From: an uncultured Christensenella sp.
GTDB taxonomy: Bacteria > Bacillota > Clostridia > Christensenellales > UBA1242
DNA length: 25,441 bases
Direction: 5' to 3'
Assembly: GCA_948471335.1 (NCBI GenBank)
Contig: CAOKRZ010000005.1
Coordinates: 1 to 25,441 of the forward strand
The position numbers were made by a program, and so were the translations under genes. Below, piece after piece: positions 15,601 through 23,554 of the stretch; the stretch's first letter is position 1, and each line of letters opens with the position of its first letter. The notes below the pieces were generated by a model that ran no database searches, was not told the origin of the DNA, and worked only from the letters and a program-made list of their open reading frames with translations.

Positions 15601-18600
15601 AATGATGCAGTTGAAGGAAGTTATCAATTCCTTATAAGAGACAAGGCAAACACAAAGAGACCTGAAAACAACAAGGAAAGCTATACAAATGCCCCAAGTG
15701 CGTTCATGACAATCACAACTTCGTCAGACACATCAGCAATGCAAGTTGTTTATTATGACTCTTCAAATAAGGCACAAGAATTTGTAAGAGCGACCTTCGC
15801 TATGAGCGGAAACTTCTACCTCAAAGATGGAATACTTTATGAAAATGAAGTTGACGGAAGCATTAGAAGTGATAAAAGTTTCAAATACTCATACTATTCA
15901 CCAATAAAAACACTTAACCAAGAGATTTACCTTTCTTTTCTCCCTGAAAACAAGGGAAAGATTGTTGAAAGCGTTAGAATGGAATATTATCCATTTGTGC
16001 CAAAGACAGATGCCTTCGGAGGAACTGTTGGTCACAAAAAGCCTGGACAAACAGTCAACAACCTTTCAACATACTACACCCTTTCTGACAAACCTCAATT
16101 TAATGACAGCATCTTCACTTTCGAAGACGGAAAGGATTATTCGGAAGGACAACAAATCCTCATCTCAACAACTGGAAAGCTTGCAGAAAGCGGAAAATAT
16201 GTTTTCACAAGAAGATATCGCGATACTGAAAACTCATCAAGCGATCAAGACTTCTTTGAAAGAAAGCTCACCTTGCTTGTCGATGGATTCAATGTCATTT
16301 CTGAAGGAGAATACGTAACAGCAGGCGGCAACACAAGCATTGAAAGCATTGTTGGTGGAGATATAATCATTTCAATGTACAGCGGACAAGGTCAATCAAG
16401 CATTGAAATTTCATATCCAAACTACAACACTTCAACAGGGCTTAATTCTGGATCATTCTTTAAGGATGCCAATTATGCCGAAGATGCAACTCCTGAAAAA
16501 TCACTTACAACAAACAAACTTCCTCTTTCACTGAAAATTCCAAAATACAAATACACAACTCACAATTCTTATGACGAAAATTCAAACAGCTACACTGCCC
16601 ACTCAAACAGTGTGCTTTCAAATTTCGGAAACGCTCAAATAAGTGGAAAAACAGTGACTGTGGATGGCGTCAGCAAAACATTTGATACTCAAGATGAAGC
16701 AATCAGATATTTCAATGCAACACTTATTCCTGAATATCAACTTATGGCAAGAGTCTTGTTTATTGGTCAAAATAACACACGAAAACACTATGCAACAAAT
16801 GGCACAGATGAAAATGGATACTTAAACCTTTATGAAGTTTCAACTGCAACAGCACTTGACTTTAGAGGCTCACCTGTAGAATTCACTGAAGCTGGAACTT
16901 ATATCGTCACACTCTATCAAGCCAACAATCAAGCTTCTGGGTTAAGCGAATTAAGCTTCAAAAACTTCTATAAATTTACATTCGTTGTTGAAAGCAATGC
17001 TCCAGAATTTGATATCTTAACTCAAAGCGGTCAAAAACTTTCAAATTCAGTTGTTGAAGGCGGAGTTGAGAACTATTACACAAACTCTAGCAGCTTAACT
17101 TTCAGATGGCTTAATTCAAATGATCCTTACATGGCAAACATCGACGAAAGCGAAATTTCTTACGTAGTTACAACTTCTTCTGGAAGCACATATGGCAAAG
17201 TTTCAACCAGTGATATAGTTGAAGACAGAAGCAACCCACTTCTTCACAGCTGGACTTATCCTTTAAACAGCATGTGGGAAAACGGCGCTTCAATTGAAGT
17301 TACAATGCGTTATCAAGGCCATAGAGATGGGTTATATAATCTCAAGACCAAAAAGGTCACAATTGACTTCTCAGCTCCAACACAAAACCTTGCTTCGCTT
17401 ATGAGAAAAGTTGAATCCTCAACAACCTACCTTTCAAGACTTTACCTTGAAAGAAATGCCCGAGACTTCTATGACAGCGAAGGAAATGTAATAAGCACTT
17501 CTTCAAGCAATTGGGCAACAAACCTTGATGATATGCTTAGAACTGTAAGTTACTCTTACACAAAAAATGAAGGCATCTTCAAAAATTATGCTTTCGTTGT
17601 TGACGAAGATTACTTCAATACCCTTTCTTCTTCAATTTCATCTGCAAATTATGAAGGCGTAAGATTTATCTATTACAGAAAAATCACTTCTCTTGACAGT
17701 TATGTACAAGTGACAAGAGACAACTTCTCCCCAGGCGGAGCTTTCACTGACATCAACGTAATTGGCAAGCCATCAGGGCAAGGCTATTATGAAATTGTTG
17801 AACTTGATATGGCAGGAAACATGGTTGTATACCTTGTCAACTACCTTGCAAACCAAGATGAAGTTGGCAAAAAGGCTGCGCTAAATTACTCAAATAAAAT
17901 GAAGGAAGTTGCAATTTCAAACAATGAGATCAAAGAAGGCGCAAACTTCTTCTCAACTGGCGGCTTTGAAATCGAGAACGTGAAGTACAATGAAGATGAC
18001 TGGACGTTTATAAGCGTTCTTTCAAATGGAAGAACTCAAATGTTCATGCTCAGCCCAAACCTCGAGAAAGGTCAAATCTACAGGCTTGACTACACAACCG
18101 GGCTTGTGTTTACGCCTGTTGAATTTAAGGATATTTTAAACGTATCACCTTCATCAAGAAAGCATGCATTAACGTTTGCAAACAGAAAAGATGGAAACAG
18201 GATAAACACCTACTTCTCAATCATGGATGCAAGCTTGACTGTAAAAAAAGGTGAATCGGCAAATGGTCTTCCTTACATCAGCATCGAAGTCCCAACAGAT
18301 GCACAAGTTGCAAGCCAAACTGAAAGTTATATCTACCCTGTTAAAATTGTTGTATCTCAGCTTATTGGAAGCAACTGGACAAATGAAATGACTTTCATAA
18401 ATGAAGGCGCTCCTTCTCAATGGAGGAATCAGTCAACAGCTTCTGGGGCTTACACATTCTCAGTAAGTCAAGACAACAACCTTATATTGACTGTCAATGT
18501 TGGCAATTCAAATGGTCAAATCAAATACGTAATCACTGACAACTTTGGCAAAGAAACAACTGAATATCAAATCCCAGGCGAAGAATATTGCCAAGAGATT

Positions 18601-20967
18601 TCAAGTAGTGGAATATATTATCAAACAACTGATTCAAATGGCGACATAACATATCTGTCAAGCAAAGAAATAACCTTCCAATTCAACCGAAACATATACA
18701 ACGTTGAATACAAAAGATTGTATGACGGAAACTGGGTTGACGCAGCAATTGCGATCACCCCAATAAGAGGAAGCCAAATCAACTATAGTGTTTTCGGCAG
18801 AGGAGAACCTTATAACGAAGTTTATAAAATCATGATGTATGAAAAGATTCTTGAAACAGAAGGAATAAACACTCCAGTAAAAACCTTCTACATCAAAATC
18901 TACAACACCCTGCCTGTTTTCAGCGAAAACACAGACGTCGAAAACTACATTATATTTACAGATAAAAACAATGTGGTCATCGATAAAACAAACACTTCTC
19001 AAGCAAGAGACATGAGAGTTGAATTTGAAGGGAAAGCATATATCGATGATGCAACCGTGATCACAACCTATTCAAACAATGTGACTTTGCAGTTCGCAGA
19101 CGGACAAAGTAGCAGCGATCAAGAAATTGGATATCTGAAGAAATACAGCTACAGCTTATACTTCTCAAATGATAATGGTCAAAGCTGGCTATCAATCAAC
19201 AATTCTTCTTATGGATATCGCATTTCAGGCACGGGAGAATATCTCATCCTTGCAAAATATGATGACAGCGAAGTCCTGACAAACGAATGCGCAATCTTCC
19301 TTATAAGAATCCTTGATTCATCATCCGTCTTCTATGACATTTCAGTTGACGGCATCAAAGTTAATCCTTCAAAAATCAAGTACAAGGTGCCAGTTGGCTC
19401 AGGAAGTGCTTACGACGGCAAACAAATCGATGTGAACTATATTGTTTCGGTTGATTATGACCGTGAAAAAGACACTCGCCTCAAACTCACTTTCAATTAT
19501 GAGCTTGGAATAAGCGAGGCATCAGAAACTCCTGTCGGAGTTATTCACCTTCCTGGCGATGTTGTGGTTGAAATTTATTACTACTCATGCCCTACCTCAA
19601 GAGGTTACTTCTCAATCATATACATCCCACAAAAATCTTCAATTCTTGAAAAGCTCTATTACACAAATGAGTCTGGTGGAAGAGAAGAACTTATTGACAA
19701 AACTGCAGTCAATGTGATTGTTGACAAAAACAAGACAAACTTTGATCAATTGAAAATTTCTTGGACAAGTCACTACGGCATTGAAGAAAACACAATCAAT
19801 CTGGAAGTTACAAAGCTCTATCAAGGTTCTTACAGAACAGTTGAAGTCCCAGTTTACTATGACAAAGCAACTGACACAAATTATGCGCTTTTGACTCGCG
19901 CAGGAAGCTATCAACTTCGTTTCTACGACTCATGCTCTCCAGCAAACGAACAGATGTTTGGAAACAACAATAAGCTTTCAATCACCTTCCTTAAAACAAC
20001 TCCATTCGTTGTTACTTACAATGACCCTTTCACTAAGGAAGAAATTACAACAGAGCCAGTCGATCACGCAATCTACAACGGCGAAGTTAAGCTTTCACTT
20101 GTAGACCTTAACACTTACTTCACAACAGCTGGCTATCCAAGCATTCACGTGACAAGAAACGGCGCTTCATACACAGGCTATCGTCTTTCAAACTATGTTT
20201 ACACTTTCACTGAACCTGGATACTATAAAGTTTCATTCTCAGCAAAAGATCGCATAAATTCAGCAGATATACGAGAAGAAGAATTCACTTTCTCAATCAT
20301 CAATCCAAAAGAATCTCTTCGCTCTTATGAAATCTCACCTTATGCAAACTATTACATCAAAAAGATTGAAAAGTATAACTCTTCAATTGATGACAGACGC
20401 GACATAACAGAAGTTTTAACAAGCATTTTAAGCTCAAACAAAATTTCTGTTGATGGAACACCTTATCTGCAACACCTTCTCCTTTCATTCTCAGATGAAA
20501 AAACAGGACAAGGCAGATATATCGTAACAATTGAGACAAATGATCCTTCATATAAATCAGTGACAGCGCAGTCTTTCACATTTATGCTTTGGATCAATGA
20601 TCCAGTGCCACCAATTTCAGTTTCCATTGCTGACGGCGGAAAAACTGACAGCACAATAAACATTACATTCAATGCGGAAAACCTTTATGAAACTGTTGGT
20701 GACTGCTACATCCTCATTGGCTCAACAAGATATAACATCAATGAAAACACCCTGTCAGATTACTCAAATGGCCTCAGCATCACAAATGCGGGAACTTACT
20801 ACATCCAAGTTTACACTCAAAGCGGAATCCTTCTCTTGTCATACAAAGTGACAAAAGGAACTCCACTTAACGCATGGGCGATCATTGCCATTGTGCTTGG
20901 AGTTATCGCAGCAGTTGTCATTGTTGTCATCACAATCAAACTCAGAAAGAAACCAAGAGTTAAGTAA
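12694..20967 (+). CDS. Giant membrane-anchored surface protein with Ig-like repeats (about 2757 residues)
   Basis: A very large exported protein, probably an adhesin or cell-surface scaffold. Residues 1-30 are a classic signal peptide (MKRLKKFLGSAILSFAILGA). The C-terminus has one membrane helix (NAWAIIAIVLGVIAAVVIVV), then the basic tail KLRKKPRVK. There is no LPxTG, so anchoring is by the membrane. In between is Ser/Thr/Asn/Tyr-rich, Cys-poor beta sequence with a recurring Ig-like edge-strand signature: GLYTLAIDV, GTYEFSYDY, GTYIYIIQY, GLYILEVYDAAGN, GKYVFTRRY, GTYIVTLYQA, GYYEIVELDMAGN, GEYLILAKYD, GSYQLRFYDS, GYYKVSFSAKD and GTYYIQVYT. This suggests at least eleven modules. ATG 12694 follows GGAGAGG; the open frame could extend to a TTG at 12619. 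No enzymatic domain was recognised. Monocistronic. Confidence 0.88.
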   Translation: MKRLKKFLGSAILSFAILGAAGTSLLFSNTKTVESNQVDAEISDVIKNEDKPSYWNDQDNTSGNGAQIERVGENIYFVNSSRPQFSFTVLNEEKDRLYGKGDDDEKYHYAFIPEGQNEILEYTFYRFENVSLYHDMTKEEASQASEIDNLLNGEKRSRFAKVSDNGFKLSSTFAYIPERFEIRFELNNQTPSETETSLVSLKEEGLYTLAIDVKTQSTTDDGKTPPRTSTEKIFYSFYVFNSSTYFDGHDGIVNVQAGNVRTSNLGTNTQHSKYYFYNYTTEIPSLTYDPNKFQVNIAYRQDTNSRTTNVTVKVEGNDIEVVDNQGNPLADETIVKFKGFDDNGNVVLRFNDLGTYEFSYDYIYTTNGKQYFLPFVSEKDGLILNGSNSSFKATNQRLYIYGYQTYHTDYEANANQNSSNASKEFKKFDDNHNFEKSADITYKLAKENVITTTPQQQAQDFSTLPENFLTAVENLDPVKTNQPPVKFQSVAELSRTNSHIYKLNDNGEYEKLDNFDNSSQDQLGTYIYIIQYQFGQLLNESGQLQSTAYNLQVMYFTIENTTPSVVVNSLEDNGTVGKEIMAKGYTNKAVTITDSSSVEPFNAKVSIRLIAREQNEIGRIIFDKDIDSIAGSDGLTFTSSDGIRVVTIPNGGQYANAHFTIEIKTANSSVPNEKTFTIDTTEIGKITARNVSTVSSSVYTIGTEVDFLTNQPMIFSWNSKTSGAPTYGFYKFYPIRDLAFYPEEQSTLLGNLLRQGILPVEAMLDLTSNNDWEEYSNSVNSPNTIDQSYVRASAGLYILEVYDAAGNFGFESFFLDNTSPRFVQRIDAAGTTRSLLSENNSLSISDGISCTIEWAENKALYVKGDRTSFINSLEVKNEMSRINEDEALDVLQGKMNAMFNENINESINNLSNFIPPAGSQISSYNAPYFTVPVLSEAYIRDARNIYESEYVSTQVQNNNGIYSYQILSENDAVEGSYQFLIRDKANTKRPENNKESYTNAPSAFMTITTSSDTSAMQVVYYDSSNKAQEFVRATFAMSGNFYLKDGILYENEVDGSIRSDKSFKYSYYSPIKTLNQEIYLSFLPENKGKIVESVRMEYYPFVPKTDAFGGTVGHKKPGQTVNNLSTYYTLSDKPQFNDSIFTFEDGKDYSEGQQILISTTGKLAESGKYVFTRRYRDTENSSSDQDFFERKLTLLVDGFNVISEGEYVTAGGNTSIESIVGGDIIISMYSGQGQSSIEISYPNYNTSTGLNSGSFFKDANYAEDATPEKSLTTNKLPLSLKIPKYKYTTHNSYDENSNSYTAHSNSVLSNFGNAQISGKTVTVDGVSKTFDTQDEAIRYFNATLIPEYQLMARVLFIGQNNTRKHYATNGTDENGYLNLYEVSTATALDFRGSPVEFTEAGTYIVTLYQANNQASGLSELSFKNFYKFTFVVESNAPEFDILTQSGQKLSNSVVEGGVENYYTNSSSLTFRWLNSNDPYMANIDESEISYVVTTSSGSTYGKVSTSDIVEDRSNPLLHSWTYPLNSMWENGASIEVTMRYQGHRDGLYNLKTKKVTIDFSAPTQNLASLMRKVESSTTYLSRLYLERNARDFYDSEGNVISTSSSNWATNLDDMLRTVSYSYTKNEGIFKNYAFVVDEDYFNTLSSSISSANYEGVRFIYYRKITSLDSYVQVTRDNFSPGGAFTDINVIGKPSGQGYYEIVELDMAGNMVVYLVNYLANQDEVGKKAALNYSNKMKEVAISNNEIKEGANFFSTGGFEIENVKYNEDDWTFISVLSNGRTQMFMLSPNLEKGQIYRLDYTTGLVFTPVEFKDILNVSPSSRKHALTFANRKDGNRINTYFSIMDASLTVKKGESANGLPYISIEVPTDAQVASQTESYIYPVKIVVSQLIGSNWTNEMTFINEGAPSQWRNQSTASGAYTFSVSQDNNLILTVNVGNSNGQIKYVITDNFGKETTEYQIPGEEYCQEISSSGIYYQTTDSNGDITYLSSKEITFQFNRNIYNVEYKRLYDGNWVDAAIAITPIRGSQINYSVFGRGEPYNEVYKIMMYEKILETEGINTPVKTFYIKIYNTLPVFSENTDVENYIIFTDKNNVVIDKTNTSQARDMRVEFEGKAYIDDATVITTYSNNVTLQFADGQSSSDQEIGYLKKYSYSLYFSNDNGQSWLSINNSSYGYRISGTGEYLILAKYDDSEVLTNECAIFLIRILDSSSVFYDISVDGIKVNPSKIKYKVPVGSGSAYDGKQIDVNYIVSVDYDREKDTRLKLTFNYELGISEASETPVGVIHLPGDVVVEIYYYSCPTSRGYFSIIYIPQKSSILEKLYYTNESGGREELIDKTAVNVIVDKNKTNFDQLKISWTSHYGIEENTINLEVTKLYQGSYRTVEVPVYYDKATDTNYALLTRAGSYQLRFYDSCSPANEQMFGNNNKLSITFLKTTPFVVTYNDPFTKEEITTEPVDHAIYNGEVKLSLVDLNTYFTTAGYPSIHVTRNGASYTGYRLSNYVYTFTEPGYYKVSFSAKDRINSADIREEEFTFSIINPKESLRSYEISPYANYYIKKIEKYNSSIDDRRDITEVLTSILSSNKISVDGTPYLQHLLLSFSDEKTGQGRYIVTIETNDPSYKSVTAQSFTFMLWINDPVPPISVSIADGGKTDSTINITFNAENLYETVGDCYILIGSTRYNINENTLSDYSNGLSITNAGTYYIQVYTQSGILLLSYKVTKGTPLNAWAIIAIVLGVIAAVVIVVITIKLRKKPRVK

Positions 20968-20974
20968 CAAAAAA

Positions 20975-21000
20975 ACTAGCAGAAATTGCTAGTTTTTTTT
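20975..21000 (+). terminator. Terminator of the giant surface protein gene
   Basis: ACTAGCA-GAAAT-TGCTAGT followed by T8. Confidence 0.9.
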
Positions 21001-21047
21001 ATTTAATCTTGCATTTGTCATCTTTCGTTTTATATTTTCTTTAACAC

Positions 21048-21070
21048 AAAAAAACCGACCGAATTGGTCG
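21048..21070 (-). terminator. Terminator of the rplK-rplA operon
   Basis: Minus strand CGACC-AATTC-GGTCG (21070-21056), then a T-rich run. It lies just after the rplA stop, so rplJ and rplL are not part of this transcript. Confidence 0.8.
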
Positions 21071-21083
21071 ACTTTTTATTTCA

Positions 21084-21770
21084 TTATAATGTAACTGCAA
21101 TTTTGATTCCAGGGCCCATTGAAGATGCGATTGTAACGCTCTTAAGGTAAGTTCCCTTTGCAGCTGCTGGTTTTGCTTTAACAAGCGCTTCAATAACTGT
21201 GTTGAAGTTGTCAACAAGTTTTTCTTTGCCGAAAGACACTTTGCCAAGGATAACGTGAACGATGTTGTTCTTATCAAGTCTGTATTCAACTTTACCAGCT
21301 TTAGCATCGTTGATAGCTTTTGTTACGTCCATAGTAACAGTTCCGCTCTTAGGGTTTGGCATGAGGCCTTTAGGTCCAAGAACTCTTGCAACTCTTCCTA
21401 CAACGCCCATCATATCAGGAGTTGTGATGCAGACGTCGAAATCGATCCATCCGCCTTGAATTTTTGCAACGATGTCTTCAGCGCCAACATAGTCAGCACC
21501 AGCTTTAACAGCGTCATCAGCCTTGTCACCCTTTGCGATAACGAGAACTTTAAGGCTTTTTCCAGTTCCGTGAGGCAAAATACAAACGCCACGAACTTGT
21601 TGGTCAGCATTTCTTCCATCAACGCCAAGTTTTACGTGAAGTTCAACAGTTTCATCAAACTTAGCTTTTGGAAGTGCAAGGAGTGCTTCAACTCCACTTG
21701 CAATGTCCTTTGCGCCTGGTGTAAGCATTGAAAGGGCAAGTTTTTGTTTCTTAGTTTGTTTCATGTTCAC
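21084..21770 (-). CDS. rplA: 50S ribosomal protein L1
   Basis: Forms the L1 stalk of the large subunit at the tRNA exit site. In many bacteria it also represses its own operon by binding the rplK leader. The 228 residues match the family. Typical blocks include VELHVKLGVDGRNADQQVRG (41-60), LPHGTGK and GLMPNPKSGTV. The ATG lies five bases after the rplK stop, and its GGAGGG overlaps that junction, so the two are coupled. The operon ends here; rplJ-rplL, often next, are absent and a convergent surface-protein gene lies beyond. Confidence 0.98.
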   Translation of the reverse strand: MNMKQTKKQKLALSMLTPGAKDIASGVEALLALPKAKFDETVELHVKLGVDGRNADQQVRGVCILPHGTGKSLKVLVIAKGDKADDAVKAGADYVGAEDIVAKIQGGWIDFDVCITTPDMMGVVGRVARVLGPKGLMPNPKSGTVTMDVTKAINDAKAGKVEYRLDKNNIVHVILGKVSFGKEKLVDNFNTVIEALVKAKPAAAKGTYLKSVTIASSMGPGIKIAVTL

Positions 21771-21775
21771 CCTCC

Positions 21776-22207
21776 TTAGTCTTCAACCACAACAATGCCC
21801 ATGCTTCTTGCTGCACCTTCAATCATGCTCATTGCAGACTCGATGCTTGTGCAATTAAGGTCTGGCATTTTTGTTTCAGCAATTTGTTTAATTTGCGCTT
21901 TGGTAATTTTTCCGACCTTTGTTTTGTTTGGTGCTGCAGATCCTGTTTCCAAACCGATAGCCTTCTTGATAAGAACGGCTGCTGGTGGAGTCTTAAGCAC
22001 GAATGTGAAACTTCTATCTGCGTAGATAGTGATCACAACAGGGATGATAAGCCCTGCTTGAGAAGCTGTCTTCTCATTGAATTCTTTGGTAAAACCAGCG
22101 ATATTGATCCCGTGTGGTCCAAGAGATGAACCAACTGGAGGTCCTGGTGTGGCTTTACCTGCTGGCAATTGGAGTTTAACCATTGCAGCAACTTTCTTTT
22201 CTGCCAT
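21776..22207 (-). CDS. rplK: 50S ribosomal protein L11
   Basis: Component of the GTPase-associated centre, binding 23S rRNA near the factor site. 143 residues, full length. The Pro-rich N-terminal domain reads KLQLPAGKATPGPPVGSSLG (11-30), and the C-terminal rRNA-binding domain includes GKITKAQIKQIAETKMPDLN. A strong AAGGAGG precedes the ATG. It has its own consensus promoter downstream of nusG and a structured leader of about 80 bases with a terminator-like hairpin and a candidate L1-binding stem. It leads the rplK-rplA transcript. Confidence 0.98.
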   Translation of the reverse strand: MAEKKVAAMVKLQLPAGKATPGPPVGSSLGPHGINIAGFTKEFNEKTASQAGLIIPVVITIYADRSFTFVLKTPPAAVLIKKAIGLETGSAAPNKTKVGKITKAQIKQIAETKMPDLNCTSIESAMSMIEGAARSMGIVVVED

Positions 22208-22224
22208 TTTTTCCTCCTTATTAA

Positions 22225-22260
22225 GTGGTATGCTGACGGGTTGCAGTTCCCATCTCCCAC
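22225..22260 (-). promoter_or_regulatory. Candidate L1-binding leader structure upstream of rplK
   Basis: On the minus strand an outer stem GTGG (22260-22257)/CCAC (22228-22225) and an inner stem GATGGG (22254-22249)/CCCGTC (22240-22235) are separated by an asymmetric internal loop (GA opposite AGCATA), with loop AACTGCAA. Two helices around an asymmetric loop just before rplK is the general form of L1 autoregulatory sites. Assignment to L1 is inference. Confidence 0.45.
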
Positions 22261-22291
22261 AAAAAAACGCCGAAACATTGTTTCAACGCTT
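22261..22291 (-). terminator. Intrinsic terminator overlapping the rplK transcription start
   Basis: Minus strand stem of up to 12 pairs, with arms AAGCGTTGAAAC (22291-22280) and GTTTCGGCGTTT (22276-22265) around a three-base loop, ending in T7. It can end transcripts from nusG. A transcript starting at the rplK promoter would lack the base of the stem. Confidence 0.7.
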
Positions 22292-22293
22292 TT

Positions 22294-22322
22294 ATTATAC
22301 TTATTTGACGTTCTATTGTCAA
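22294..22322 (-). promoter_or_regulatory. Perfect consensus promoter of rplK-rplA
   Basis: Minus strand TTGACA (22322-22317), 17-base spacer, TATAAT (22299-22294): both hexamers and the spacing match the sigma-A consensus exactly. Predicted start near 22287, inside the terminator's first arm. Confidence 0.9.
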
Positions 22323-22349
22323 GCATTATAAGCAAATTTTATATAGAAA

Positions 22350-22946
22350 TTAGTTGTTCACCTTGCGCACTTGAGCGAATTGAAGGTCAACTGCAGTTTC
22401 TCTTCCAAACATTTCAACAAGTGCAGTAAGAGTGCCGTTTTCGCTGTTGACTGAAGAAATCTTGCCAACCATTCCATTGAGTGGACCGTCAACAACTTCA
22501 ATTGTGTCGCCAACTTCAAGGTCAACTTCAACCTTAATCTTTTCAAAGCGAAGTTTGATTACTTCTTCTTCAGTAAGTGCAAGTGGACGGCCGTTTGGTC
22601 CAACGAAACCAGTAATTCCACGAGTGAGTGTCACATTGTGCCAAAGGTCATCTGCATATTTCATTTTAACAAAGATATAGCATGGCATGCTTTTTCTTTG
22701 AACAAGCTTTTTCTTACCATTTTTTTCTTCAACAACATCTTCCATTGGAATGATGATATCAAAAATTCTGTCGTGAAGGTTAAACTTGTCAACAACTGTT
22801 TCAAGGTTCTCTTTTGCAACATTTTCGTATCCTGAGAATGTGTGAAGAGCATACCATTTTGCTTCAAGTTTACTTACATCGACATTTTTACGTTTCAATT
22901 CTTCCGGTATCAATTGAGAATTTTCACAAATATTTTTTTCTTCCAT
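22350..22946 (-). CDS. nusG: Transcription termination/antitermination factor NusG
   Basis: RNA polymerase-associated elongation factor that links transcription to translation or Rho. 198 residues. The NGN domain begins at KWYALHTFSGYENVAKENLE (25-44) and continues through YIFVKM and the GITGFVG block. The KOW domain has GDTIEVVDGPLNGMVGKI (142-159). AAAGGTGG precedes the ATG, nine bases after secE. It ends the rpmG-secE-nusG unit; a promoter for rplK follows. Confidence 0.97.
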   Translation of the reverse strand: MEEKNICENSQLIPEELKRKNVDVSKLEAKWYALHTFSGYENVAKENLETVVDKFNLHDRIFDIIIPMEDVVEEKNGKKKLVQRKSMPCYIFVKMKYADDLWHNVTLTRGITGFVGPNGRPLALTEEEVIKLRFEKIKVEVDLEVGDTIEVVDGPLNGMVGKISSVNSENGTLTALVEMFGRETAVDLQFAQVRKVNN

Positions 22947-22955
22947 AATCCACCT

Positions 22956-23267
22956 TTATTTAAACAATCCGAAAACGAATCCAAACAAGCTGTCAAGACC
23001 GAAAAGAATAACTGCGAAGATAAGCACAACTGCAAGCACTACGCCAGTTCTCTTAACAACTTCAGGAAACTTAGGCCAAGTAACTTTTTTAAGTTCTGAC
23101 ATTGTTTCCTTGGTTTTTTGCTTAACGTTAAGTTTATTTTTCTTTTCTTTCTTCTTTTTAAACTTCTTGTCAGTTTTCTTGTCTGACTTTTTGGAAACTT
23201 TTTCATCTTGTGTAGGGATTTTTTTCTCTTCTGTCACAGCTTGTGACTCTTTGTTTTTCTTAGACAT
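22956..23267 (-). CDS. secE: Preprotein translocase subunit SecE
   Basis: Essential SecYEG channel subunit. 103 residues. A long Lys-rich cytoplasmic N-terminus (about 50 residues) precedes the conserved amphipathic segment ELKKVTWPKFPEVVKRT (56-72) and one membrane helix (73-102). The start at 23267 is set by GGGGGAG just upstream; a longer in-frame version from 23324 would overlap rpmG and has no such signal. It lies between rpmG and nusG as in most bacteria. Confidence 0.95.
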   Translation of the reverse strand: MSKKNKESQAVTEEKKIPTQDEKVSKKSDKKTDKKFKKKKEKKNKLNVKQKTKETMSELKKVTWPKFPEVVKRTGVVLAVVLIFAVILFGLDSLFGFVFGLFK

Positions 23268-23287
23268 ATCTCCCCCAAAAATTTTGA

Positions 23288-23449
23288 TTATTTTGTTTCT
23301 TTGTGAACAGTTCTCTTTCCGCAACGAGCACAGAATTTAGTGATTTCAATTCTTTCTGGATTTGCTGTTGAGTTTTTGCTTGTTGCATAGTTTCTCTCTT
23401 GGCACTCAGTGCATGCAAGAGTGATGTTTTTGCGTTTTGGTGCTGCCAT
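23288..23449 (-). CDS. rpmG: 50S ribosomal protein L33 (zinc-binding form)
   Basis: Small ribosomal protein of 53 residues, too short for common ORF cut-offs. The sequence starts MAAPKRKNITLACTECQERN and ends GKRTVHKETK. Cys13/Cys16 (CTEC) and Cys40/Cys43 (CARC) are all kept, so this is the zinc-containing (C+) version; many bacteria also carry a Cys-less copy for zinc shortage. AGGAG lies nine bases before the ATG. First gene of rpmG-secE-nusG. Confidence 0.97.
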   Translation of the reverse strand: MAAPKRKNITLACTECQERNYATSKNSTANPERIEITKFCARCGKRTVHKETK

Positions 23450-23468
23450 AATTTCTTTCTCCTAACAT

Positions 23469-23499
23469 AAAAACTAACACCCCATGAAGGAAGTGTTAG
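23469..23499 (-). terminator. Hairpin with T5 overlapping the rpmG transcription start
   Basis: Minus strand arms CTAACACTTC (23499-23490) and GGGGTGTTAG (23483-23474), loop of six, then TTTTT. It can terminate transcripts from the upstream HicB-like gene. For transcripts starting at the rpmG promoter (near 23496) it would be a 5'-terminal stem-loop lacking its outermost pairs. Confidence 0.55.
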
Positions 23500-23502
23500 C
23501 CT

Positions 23503-23531
23503 ATTCTATCACATTGAAAATTCATTGTCAA
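23503..23531 (-). promoter_or_regulatory. Promoter of rpmG-secE-nusG
   Basis: Minus strand TTGACA (23531-23526), 17-base spacer, TAGAAT (23508-23503); close to consensus. Confidence 0.85.
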
Positions 23532-23554
23532 CAATTTTATCGTTTTTCTGTAAA

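Noticed and set aside
21255..21731. Plus-strand open frame of 158 residues across rplA
   Set aside because: Antisense to the unmistakable L1 gene, with no supporting signals.
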